In this document: positions 1 to 6,006 of the stretch, piece after piece
How positions within the stretch are numbered: the first letter of the stretch is position 1
How the letters are laid out: each line of letters starts with the position of its first letter
DNA from: CAYQQR01 sp964420035
Lineage (GTDB): Bacteria > Bacteroidota > Bacteroidia > Bacteroidales > SM23-62
Assembly (NCBI GenBank): GCA_964420035.1
Contig: CAYQQR010000077.1
Coordinates: 1-7,781, forward strand
Length of the DNA stretch: 7,781 bases
Direction: 5' to 3'
Made by a program: the position numbers and the translations under genes
Notes under the pieces: model-generated
Databases searched by the model: none
What the model saw: the letters and a program-made list of their open reading frames with translations, nothing else
What the model was told of the DNA's origin: nothing

Positions 1-29
1 CTGGTTTTTCTTATAAAGATACAAAATAA

Positions 30-51
30 AACGCTATTTTAAACTATAGCC
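30..51 (-). repeat. Left copy of a 22-bp imperfect inverted repeat (promoter-like element)
   Basis: The reverse complement of this segment matches 7729-7750 at 19 of 22 positions without gaps, including an uninterrupted 13-base core (GGCTATAGTTTAA) and a terminal GCGTT. Read on the minus strand it is followed by a T-rich stretch containing TATTTTG (plus strand 22-28), close to a Bacteroidota -7 box. It may therefore be part of a promoter or operator for a leftward gene outside the window. A terminal inverted repeat of a mobile element is possible but less likely, because no transposase or recombinase lies between the copies. Confidence 0.45.
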
Positions 52-142
52 TTTATATATTGAAATTCTTCAAAATTTTTCCGGTTTCACTAACCGATAT
101 TTCCCCCCCAAAAAGATAAACAAATAGGATCATTAATTCTTT

Positions 143-223
143 ATTCATGAATCCGGGTCCGGAATCAAATATTCTTATTCATTCTGAATCCCTGACTGCC
201 ATCAGGCAGGCTGAATCCTGAAT
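143..223. promoter_or_regulatory. TGAAT/ATTCA word cluster and dyads upstream of the bacteriocin peptides
   Basis: The first 250 bases contain no supported gene. Within them TGAAT occurs at 148, 185, 212 and 219, and its complement ATTCA at 143 and 177. Two pairs form dyads: a perfect 10-bp palindrome at 143-152 and ATTCA-N3-TGAAT at 177-189. A second imperfect dyad lies at 149-166 (TCCGG-GT-CCGGA plus outer pairs), and CTGAATCC is directly repeated at 184-191 and 211-218 around a small hairpin. The density and position, just upstream of the first peptide gene, suggest operator sites or a structured 5' leader. No exact TAnnTTTG box was found on the + strand here, so the promoter of the left unit is unassigned. 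Confidence 0.3.
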
Positions 224-264
224 TAATAAAAACTGGCCAGGATCCTGTAGATGTTTAACTTTTT

Positions 265-277
265 AAAAACCAAAACA
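265..277 (+). promoter_or_regulatory. A-rich translation initiation region deciding the first peptide's start
   Basis: AAAAACCAAAACA lies directly before the ATG at 278. The second peptide has a similar A/C-rich stretch before its start. Bacteroidota often initiate translation behind A-rich, SD-less leaders, so this favours ATG 278 over the in-frame ATG at 251. The upstream ATG does have a weak AGGA about 8 bases before it, so the choice is not certain. Confidence 0.4.
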
Positions 278-460
278 ATGGAAACAACACTGAAACTGGG
301 TCAGGAGACCCGCGAACTCACTTACGAGGAGCTTTGCACCACCCGGGGTGGTATTATTCCTGCCATTATTGCCGGTTTGGTCATTGCTGCCGGTGCAGAG
401 ATCATCAGAGACTGGGATAACTTCAAGAATGGTCTCATGGGTATACCGGAAGAGAAATAG
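278..460 (+). CDS. Double-glycine leader bacteriocin-like peptide (class IIb-like), peptide 1
   Basis: A 60-residue precursor. Residues 1-25 form a leader ending in Gly24-Gly25, with Leu at -12, Glu at -8 and Leu at -7, the C39-protease recognition pattern (Thr instead of Ile at -4). The predicted core is 35 residues: a hydrophobic helix (about 26-43) with small residues spaced every four (Ala29, Gly33, Ala37), resembling the GxxxG-type contacts of two-peptide bacteriocins. A polar tail follows with Asp45-Trp46-Asp47, Phe49-Lys50, Gly52 and Gly55. The core lacks cysteines. An in-frame ATG at 251 would add nine residues; the A-rich context and normal leader length favour 278. The transporter with a C39 domain downstream supports processing and export. 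The bacteriocin role is inferred from leader and context; a signalling peptide or other secreted peptide remains possible. Confidence 0.8.
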   Translation: METTLKLGQETRELTYEELCTTRGGIIPAIIAGLVIAAGAEIIRDWDNFKNGLMGIPEEK

Positions 461-489
461 CTTATCGCTATGGTATCACTTTAATATTT

Positions 490-503
490 AACCAAAAAAC
501 AAA
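490..503 (+). promoter_or_regulatory. A-rich translation initiation region of peptide 2
   Basis: AACCAAAAAACAAA sits five bases before the ATG at 509 and resembles the stretch before peptide 1 (both contain AACCAAAA). It has no Shine-Dalgarno core. The shared context suggests that both precursors use the same mode of translation initiation. Confidence 0.35.
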
Positions 504-508
504 CGACT

Positions 509-685
509 ATGAACTCAAATCTGAATGGTTCGCTAAGTCAGGCCGAACTTGCCGAAATCCATGGCGGAGGTTTCGCCTACGATTGCGGCAGGGTATGCCG
601 GTATTTTGCCATTGCCCTCCTGAATGGCGGAGCCTGCTACGGTTTCGCTGTTGCCGATGAGGATTGGAAACAACACAGCAAGTAG
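509..685 (+). CDS. Double-glycine leader peptide with three-cysteine core, peptide 2
   Basis: A 58-residue ORF, short enough to be missed by common length cut-offs. Its 20-residue leader matches the canonical double-glycine consensus at every key position: Leu9 (-12), Ser10 (-11), Glu13 (-8), Leu14 (-7), Ile17 (-4), Gly19-Gly20 (-2/-1). The predicted core is 38 residues starting at Gly21, with Cys26, Cys30 and Cys43, a hydrophobic centre (about 31-39), a GxxxG motif (Gly41-Gly45) and a charged tail (Asp-Glu-Asp-Trp-Lys). Three cysteines allow one intramolecular disulfide plus a free thiol, or a disulfide-linked dimer. It ends in tandem stops (TAG TAA). It lies 48 bases after peptide 1 and 20 before peptide 3. 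It could be the second component of a two-peptide bacteriocin; this is inference from the pairing and shared exporter. Confidence 0.8.
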   Translation: MNSNLNGSLSQAELAEIHGGGFAYDCGRVCRYFAIALLNGGACYGFAVADEDWKQHSK

Positions 686-705
686 TAACCTTTAAATCGA
701 GCATT

Positions 706-819
706 ATGAAAATCAAGAGATTTCTCATTCGATTGGCGGTATTGCTGATCGCTGCGATCTTTTTCTTCCTGATCTTCAATGATTGGGATCAATTCAAAGC
801 CGGATTTTTAGGTATGTAA
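706..819 (+). CDS. Leaderless 37-residue membrane peptide sharing peptide 1's C-terminal motif
   Basis: A very short ORF starting Met-Lys-Ile-Lys-Arg, followed by one hydrophobic segment (about 6-24) and the tail Asp26-Trp27-Asp28-x-Phe30-Lys31-x-Gly33-x-x-Gly36. The tail repeats the end of peptide 1 (Asp45-Trp46-Asp47-x-Phe49-Lys50-x-Gly52-x-x-Gly55). There is no Gly-Gly leader. The reading frame is open upstream only to a TGA at 658, with no ATG and no leader-like sequence, so this is not simply a mis-called start. The stop lies four bases before the HlyD-family start, which suggests translational coupling and a real gene. It may be a cognate immunity peptide, a leaderless active peptide, or a remnant of a duplicated precursor. 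The N-terminal positive charges predict an N-in, C-out topology that would expose the motif outside the cytoplasmic membrane. Function is not known. Confidence 0.6.
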   Translation: MKIKRFLIRLAVLLIAAIFFFLIFNDWDQFKAGFLGM

Positions 820-823
820 GAAG

Positions 824-1981
824 ATGATGAATTCAACAGAAAACAAGCTTCCCGTGCTCTCGCGAAAACACCTGCAGGTTCTTAACCATATTTCAAGGAT
901 ACACAGGACCGGAATGTGGCTATACCTGTTCCTGCTGTTGTTTTTTGCAGGTTTTACGGTAAGCTTGTTTTTTGTTAAGGTCGATCCCGGGATCCGTGCC
1001 AGGGGTTATATCCGGCCCGTCTGTGAAAGAACCGAGATCAAAAGCCTGGCTCCCGCCAGGGTAAGCAAGATCATGGTATCCCCTGGTGACCAGGTCAGGA
1101 AAATGGATACCATCCTGCTTTTTGACCAGGACAAAAACCTGAATTCGCTGGAAAACCTGCAGCTTTTATGCAACAGGCTGATTGCTGAACAAAAAGATCT
1201 GAACATCCTGATCAGCAACAAGGAGCGGAAACTGAGCAGTGACCGATACTTCCTGGAATCCGAAGAATACAAGCGAAAGCTTTCCGGAAAGCAGAAAGAA
1301 TTGCTCAGGGCACATCACGAATTAAAACGGATACAACCCTTGTATTTTGAGCAGTTGATCCCCGAAAAGGAATTCCAGGACCAGCAGTTTCGTGTGGCCA
1401 TACTGGAAAACGAACTAAAGACCGCCAGTGCCCTCCAAATGGCTTCCTGGCAACGTGACCTGGAAACGGTGAAAACCAGAATGGTGGAGATCAGGGAACA
1501 AATGAGCGGCCTGGAAGAACAAAAGTTATTTCTCACCCTGACCGCACCGGTCTCAGGCACCATAGAAAGCCTGACAGTCTACGAAGGCACCCTGGTGAAT
1601 ACGGGTCAGGCCGTCTGTCAAATCAGTCCGGACACCACACTGATCGCGGAATGTTACCTCTCCCCGACAATCATAGGAAAAATCCGGAAAGGCATGAGTT
1701 GCAGATTCGCGGTGGATGCATACAACCATCATGAATGGGGAAGTCTGGATGGCCAGATCCAAGAGATCTCATCCGACATCCACATGACGGGGCAACAACC
1801 GTTTTACATTGTAAAATGCAGATTAAGCAAGGAACATCTTGAACTGAAGAACGGAACTCGTGCCGAGCTTAAAAAGGGTATGAGCATTGAATGCAGGTTT
1901 TTAGCCGGCAAGCATACCCTGTTTCAGTTGCTGCTGCAAAAATACGGGGATATCCTGAAACCCCGCCGCGAAAAAAGCTAA
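824..1981 (+). CDS. HlyD-family membrane fusion protein of peptide exporter
   Basis: A 385-residue periplasmic adaptor that would link the ABC transporter at 1992 to an outer-membrane channel of the TolC type. Order of parts: a short cytoplasmic N-terminus (1-30), one membrane anchor (about 31-51), an N-terminal half-lipoyl segment (about 70-102, with Ala-Pro-Ala-Arg-Val and Pro-Gly-Asp), a long helical hairpin or coiled coil (about 104-170 and 180-235), the second half-lipoyl (about 238-268, Ala-Pro-Val-Ser-Gly-Thr-Ile), and a beta-barrel region (about 271-361). This is the classic HlyD/EmrA layout at normal length. Seven cysteines are present, which is many for a periplasmic adaptor and could fit an anaerobic lifestyle. 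The gene begins with two consecutive ATGs behind AAGAAG and ends 10 bases before the transporter. No outer-membrane partner is encoded in the window. Confidence 0.92.
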   Translation: MMNSTENKLPVLSRKHLQVLNHISRIHRTGMWLYLFLLLFFAGFTVSLFFVKVDPGIRARGYIRPVCERTEIKSLAPARVSKIMVSPGDQVRKMDTILLFDQDKNLNSLENLQLLCNRLIAEQKDLNILISNKERKLSSDRYFLESEEYKRKLSGKQKELLRAHHELKRIQPLYFEQLIPEKEFQDQQFRVAILENELKTASALQMASWQRDLETVKTRMVEIREQMSGLEEQKLFLTLTAPVSGTIESLTVYEGTLVNTGQAVCQISPDTTLIAECYLSPTIIGKIRKGMSCRFAVDAYNHHEWGSLDGQIQEISSDIHMTGQQPFYIVKCRLSKEHLELKNGTRAELKKGMSIECRFLAGKHTLFQLLLQKYGDILKPRREKS

Positions 1982-1991
1982 CCGAATTCCC

Positions 1992-4097
1992 ATGAAGAAA
2001 AACATTAAGGTCAGACAACTGGATCAAACGGATTGCGGCCCGGCCTGCCTGGCATCCATAGCAGCCTGGTATGGTCTGAAAATCCCTGTAAGTCGTTTGC
2101 GCTTGCAGGCATCCACCGGGTCCAAGGGAACGAATCTGCTGGGAATGATAGAAGCAGCCAGGACCATGGGCATGCAGGCGATGGCCGTCAGGACCGGTTT
2201 CAAAGAACTGGTAAAGCTGAATATACCTGTGATCCTGCACCTGAAATACCCTGACGGCTGGATGCATTTCGTGGTATTGTACAAATGCAAAGGGGACAGG
2301 ATCAAAATAATGGATCCTGCCGACGGACAATTCTACTGTAAAAAACGCTCTGAGATAGAAAAGTTATGGTCGGGCATTTGCTTGCTGGTTCAGCCCGATG
2401 CAGATTTTGACAGGGAAATCCTGCAACAGTCCCCGTTTAAGAAATTCATGAACATTTTATTGCCCCACAGGAACATTCTGATCCAGGCTCTGTGGGGTGC
2501 AATGGCTTTCAGTTTACTGGGTCTCAGCGTTACGGTCTTTGTGCAAAATATCATTGACCGCGTATTGGGGGACGGAAATATTCATTTGCTGAATATTCTG
2601 GGTATGGCAATGGTCATTCTGCTGATCATCCGGATATTCATCGGATTTACAAAAGACCTGTACCTGCTGAAGGTGGGTCAAAAGATAGACAACCACCTGA
2701 TCATGGGCTATCTGAATCGCCTGATCAGATTGCCCCAGAAATTTTTTGACTCAATGCAGACCGGGGAAATTGCTTCCCGGCTCTATGATGCCATCAAGAT
2801 CAGGAGCTTTTTAAACCAGGTTTCTTTGGAATGGACCGTTAACGCAATGATGTTTACCGGTTCACTGTTGTTAATGTTGACCTTTTCCTGGAGATTATCA
2901 GTAATCGTTGTTGCGATGCTACCTGTCTTTTTACTGATCTATATTTTGTTTAACCGCTCCAACCGAAAGCACCTGAGAATACTCATGGAATCGGGAGCAG
3001 CTTTTGAGTCCCAGATATTACAGACGATACACGGCATCCGAACCATAAAACAATTTGATGTTTCCGACTGGCAGATGCAGAAATCATCAGGTAAATATAC
3101 ATCGGTCCTGCAGGAATCCTACCGGGTAGGGAAATCCCTGATCTTTACCAAGGTGGGTTGCACCTTTTTTGCGTCAATTCTTACCATAATCGTGTTATGG
3201 AAAGGTGCATTGCTGGTCATGGACCAAACCATAACCCCCGGTCAGCTCATTTCTTTTTATGCCTTGCTGGGATACCTGATCAGTCCCTTAACCAGCCTTA
3301 TCCAACTGAACCGGAACTACCAGGATGCGATCATTGCCACCGACCGTCTCTTTCAGGTTATCGACCTTGATGCGGAAGAGAAATGTTCAGCCGGGCAGTA
3401 TTTTGGCACACTAAAACCTTCTATTGAAATGAACAAGGTAGATTTCGGATATGGTGGACAACCTTTGCTATTCGAGAACCTCAACCTGAAGATCTATCCC
3501 GGGGAAACCATTGCCATCACCGGTGCAAGCGGTTCCGGCAAATCTTCCCTGGGGCACATCATTCAAAAAACCTACCCCATTGCAGAAGGCAGTGTTTCCA
3601 TAGGAAAAGTAGATCTTAATTTGATCCCCTTAAAGATCCTTCGCGGGATGATCGGGGTGGTACCCCAGAAAATTGAACTCTTCCGCGGAAGCATCCTGGA
3701 GAATATCACCCTGTCGGAATACGGTGCGGATATCCAGAAAGTTCTATCCCTTTGCTATGCATTGGGTCTGGAAGAAAAACTGGGTCAATTGCCTGACGGG
3801 ATCATGAGCCCGCTTGGGGAGACGGGTACAGGTTTATCCGGTGGGGAGATGCAAAGACTGGCCATTGCAAGGGCGCTGTACCGGGAACCCCGCATCCTTA
3901 TTCTGGATGAGGCATTCTCTGCCCTTGATCGCGAATCCCTGGATAAATCCCTGGAACTGATCCGGGCATGGAAGACGGATCAGCGAACCCTGATCATAAT
4001 TAACCACGACCTGGAGTATCTGAAGGAAATCGACAGGATATTCCAGGTAACCAAAGGATGCCTTGTCGCACAGGATGTATATAACAGGCATAATTAA
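1992..4097 (+). CDS. Peptidase-containing ABC transporter (C39-PCAT) for double-glycine peptides
   Basis: A 701-residue inner-membrane exporter that cleaves leaders after Gly-Gly and pumps out the core. The N-terminal C39 peptidase (about 1-135) has the oxyanion Gln9, catalytic Cys15 in Asp-Cys-Gly-Pro-Ala-Cys, His92 and Asp108, so it looks active. The membrane domain (about 150-440) shows the expected hydrophobic segments, for example 163-184, 197-218, 305-321 and 387-408. The nucleotide-binding domain (about 477-701) has Walker A 511-519 (GASGSGKSS), Q-loop Gln559, signature LSGGE 615-619, Walker B 634-640 ending Asp639-Glu640, D-loop SALD 643-646 and switch His672. All ATPase motifs are intact. 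Length is usual for PCATs, and in Gram-negative bacteria these act with HlyD-type adaptors. Its substrates are most likely peptides 1 and 2 immediately upstream. Confidence 0.95.
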   Translation: MKKNIKVRQLDQTDCGPACLASIAAWYGLKIPVSRLRLQASTGSKGTNLLGMIEAARTMGMQAMAVRTGFKELVKLNIPVILHLKYPDGWMHFVVLYKCKGDRIKIMDPADGQFYCKKRSEIEKLWSGICLLVQPDADFDREILQQSPFKKFMNILLPHRNILIQALWGAMAFSLLGLSVTVFVQNIIDRVLGDGNIHLLNILGMAMVILLIIRIFIGFTKDLYLLKVGQKIDNHLIMGYLNRLIRLPQKFFDSMQTGEIASRLYDAIKIRSFLNQVSLEWTVNAMMFTGSLLLMLTFSWRLSVIVVAMLPVFLLIYILFNRSNRKHLRILMESGAAFESQILQTIHGIRTIKQFDVSDWQMQKSSGKYTSVLQESYRVGKSLIFTKVGCTFFASILTIIVLWKGALLVMDQTITPGQLISFYALLGYLISPLTSLIQLNRNYQDAIIATDRLFQVIDLDAEEKCSAGQYFGTLKPSIEMNKVDFGYGGQPLLFENLNLKIYPGETIAITGASGSGKSSLGHIIQKTYPIAEGSVSIGKVDLNLIPLKILRGMIGVVPQKIELFRGSILENITLSEYGADIQKVLSLCYALGLEEKLGQLPDGIMSPLGETGTGLSGGEMQRLAIARALYREPRILILDEAFSALDRESLDKSLELIRAWKTDQRTLIIINHDLEYLKEIDRIFQVTKGCLVAQDVYNRHN

Positions 4098-4124
4098 TGA
4101 TGAATGAATATGATAACATTTAAT

Positions 4125-4132
4125 TAACTTTG
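4125..4132 (+). promoter_or_regulatory. Candidate Bacteroidota -7 box (TAACTTTG) for the right-hand operon
   Basis: TAACTTTG matches the Bacteroidota TAnnTTTG consensus and lies in the 67-base AT-rich gap between the transporter stop and the transferase start, about 32 bases before the ATG at 4165. A clear TTG-type -33 element is not visible at the right distance, so the call rests on the -7 box and position. If real, it separates the envelope genes from the peptide-export cassette. No convincing intrinsic terminator is seen in the gap, so readthrough is possible. Confidence 0.35.
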
Positions 4133-4164
4133 GCTTAATTTTCCCTTAAGTTCAGTTCAGGCTT

Positions 4165-6006
4165 ATGAAGCGTTTCATTTTTCTTGGGCTCTACATCGTT
4201 TTCTGGATCCTGTCCTTTGCGCTCTTTCGAATACTGTTCCTCGGGATCAACACGGACGATTCGACCCGGATGGGCCTGAGCGATTGGTTGGGCTGTTTCA
4301 TTCACGGTTTCAGGCTCGATCTTTCAACCTCATCCTATTACGTTCTTGGTGCAGTTATCATTTTGATCTTTACTGCTCCCTTTAAGTCCCGGTATACAAG
4401 CATTTCCATTTTGTATTACCATCTTTTTCTCTCATTCATAACCGGGCTCTTAGTGGTGATGGACCTGGAGATATACCGCTACTGGGGCTTTCGCCTGGAT
4501 ATCACACCCCTGATCTATTTAAAAACCCCTGGAGAAGCAGCAGCATCGGTCTCTCTTGGCGAAAGCCTGATCCTTGTTATTTCCTTGCTCATTCTGGGTT
4601 TTCTGCTTTACTGGTCCTTCAAACGGCTGATCTATCCCTGTCTGCAAAAACTAACGCCTGCTCTTTTATCCATTCCGGCGCTGCTCTTGGCCGGAGCATT
4701 ACTTATCATCCCGGCCCGGGGAGGGATTGGGACCGTTCCCGTTAATCTGGGTTCGGCCTATTATCATCAGAATCAGTTCCTGAACCATGCAGCCATCAAT
4801 GTGGTATGGAATACCGTATATTCCATTGCAGAAAAAAACAAACTGAACCAGGAATATGATCAAATGATCTCCAAAGATCAGGCCGATTCAATATTTACGG
4901 TTTATCATAAACAGAGAGGCAAAACGGAACAATGGGTGAAATACAGCAATCCCAACATCATACTGATCATACTCGAAAGTTTTTCAAACAAGATCATCGG
5001 CAGCCTGGACGGCGGGAAAGGGATCACCCCCTGCTTTGACAGCCTGGCCCGGCAGGGGATCCTGTTCAGTAACTTCCACGCTTCCGGGGACCGGTCAGAC
5101 AAGGGACTGGTTTCAATATTCAGCGGATTTCCGGCGCAACCCAGAACCAGCATCATCAATTACCCGAGCAAAACACAAAATCTTCCTTTCCTTTATGAAG
5201 CTTTTAAAAAAGAAGGTTACCATACTTCCTGGTATTATGGAGGCAATATCGAATTTGCGAATTTCAATACCTACCTGACCAATCCATGGATGGACAAGCT
5301 TATTTCCATTGAGGATTTCGAAGAGGGGGCGAGAAACGTGAAATGGGGCGTTCATGACGAAGTGCTTTTTGAAAAAGTACTGAAAGACCTGGACCGGGAA
5401 AGACGGCCTTTTTTCCTGAGTCTGTTCACCCTGTCAAGCCATGAACCTTTCGAAGTGCCCATGCAGCCGAAATTTGACGGAGCCGGCCGTGATGACAGGT
5501 CAAGGAACGCCTTTTACTACACCGACAGTTGCCTGGGTTCCTTTATAAGGGAGCTGAAACAAAAACCATACTGGGACAGTACCTGGGTAATCGTCACGGC
5601 AGATCACGGCTCCCGCAGTCCGGGCAATACCGCGAACTATGAACTGGAAAAGTTCGGCATCCCCATGCTATGGTTGGGCGGTGCTATAAAACCGGATACC
5701 GCTGTAATAAGCAAAACCTGTGCTCAAAGCGATCTGCCTGCCATTATTCTCGGCCAGCTGGACATGGAGCATGATGCGTATCCTTACAGCAAGGATATTT
5801 TCAAAGATACGGTCTCCTGTTTTGCATTTTATGCTTTCAATAACGGATTCGGGATCGTCAATGACAGCAGTTACCTGATCTATGACCTGTCGGCGCGAAA
5901 GAAAATTGCAGGCCGGCTTACAGGGAATGAATTAACTTTGGGCAGTGCGCTCGTCCAAAAGATCTATGATGACTACCATGGAAAAGGAAGAAAATCCTCG
6001 CGATAA
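4165..6006 (+). CDS. LTA synthase-family membrane phosphotransferase (sulfatase/alkaline phosphatase fold)
   Basis: A 613-residue protein with about five N-terminal membrane helices (near 4-26, 58-72, 80-99, 133-152, 168-184) and a periplasmic Sulfatase-fold domain (about 262-550). Metal and catalytic positions can be read off: Glu271 after a hydrophobic strand, nucleophile position Ser311 in Gly-Asp-Arg-Ser-Asp-Lys-Gly, His426 in Ser-Ser-His-Glu-Pro-Phe, and Asp480-His481 in Thr-Ala-Asp-His-Gly. Family members such as LtaS and OpgB move phosphoglycerol from phosphatidylglycerol to an acceptor and release diacylglycerol; others move phosphoethanolamine. The acceptor here is unknown, since most Bacteroidota lack Gram-positive teichoic acid. 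Ser rather than the Thr of LtaS occupies the nucleophile position. The 3' end overlaps the lipid-kinase gene, implying co-translation. Family assignment is firm; substrate is inferred. Confidence 0.88.
   Translation: MKRFIFLGLYIVFWILSFALFRILFLGINTDDSTRMGLSDWLGCFIHGFRLDLSTSSYYVLGAVIILIFTAPFKSRYTSISILYYHLFLSFITGLLVVMDLEIYRYWGFRLDITPLIYLKTPGEAAASVSLGESLILVISLLILGFLLYWSFKRLIYPCLQKLTPALLSIPALLLAGALLIIPARGGIGTVPVNLGSAYYHQNQFLNHAAINVVWNTVYSIAEKNKLNQEYDQMISKDQADSIFTVYHKQRGKTEQWVKYSNPNIILIILESFSNKIIGSLDGGKGITPCFDSLARQGILFSNFHASGDRSDKGLVSIFSGFPAQPRTSIINYPSKTQNLPFLYEAFKKEGYHTSWYYGGNIEFANFNTYLTNPWMDKLISIEDFEEGARNVKWGVHDEVLFEKVLKDLDRERRPFFLSLFTLSSHEPFEVPMQPKFDGAGRDDRSRNAFYYTDSCLGSFIRELKQKPYWDSTWVIVTADHGSRSPGNTANYELEKFGIPMLWLGGAIKPDTAVISKTCAQSDLPAIILGQLDMEHDAYPYSKDIFKDTVSCFAFYAFNNGFGIVNDSSYLIYDLSARKKIAGRLTGNELTLGSALVQKIYDDYHGKGRKSSR

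Noticed and set aside
457..471. Hairpin ATAGC-TTATC-GCTAT after peptide 1 as a terminator
   Set aside because: The stem is only five AT-rich base pairs and is not followed by a T tract. The next genes appear to belong to the same transcript.
507..779. 90-residue minus-strand ORF opposite peptides 2 and 3
   Set aside because: Its sequence is low-complexity and Arg/Asn/Ser-rich with no family features, while the plus strand holds a canonical leader peptide. It is an antisense shadow.
983..994. 12-bp palindrome GATCCCGGGATC in the HlyD gene
   Set aside because: A palindrome of this length is expected about once or twice by chance in a window of this size, and it lies in ordinary coding sequence.
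1869..2330. 153-residue minus-strand ORF across the HlyD/transporter junction
   Set aside because: It lies opposite two well-supported genes, including the C39 catalytic region, and shows no recognisable domain or start context.
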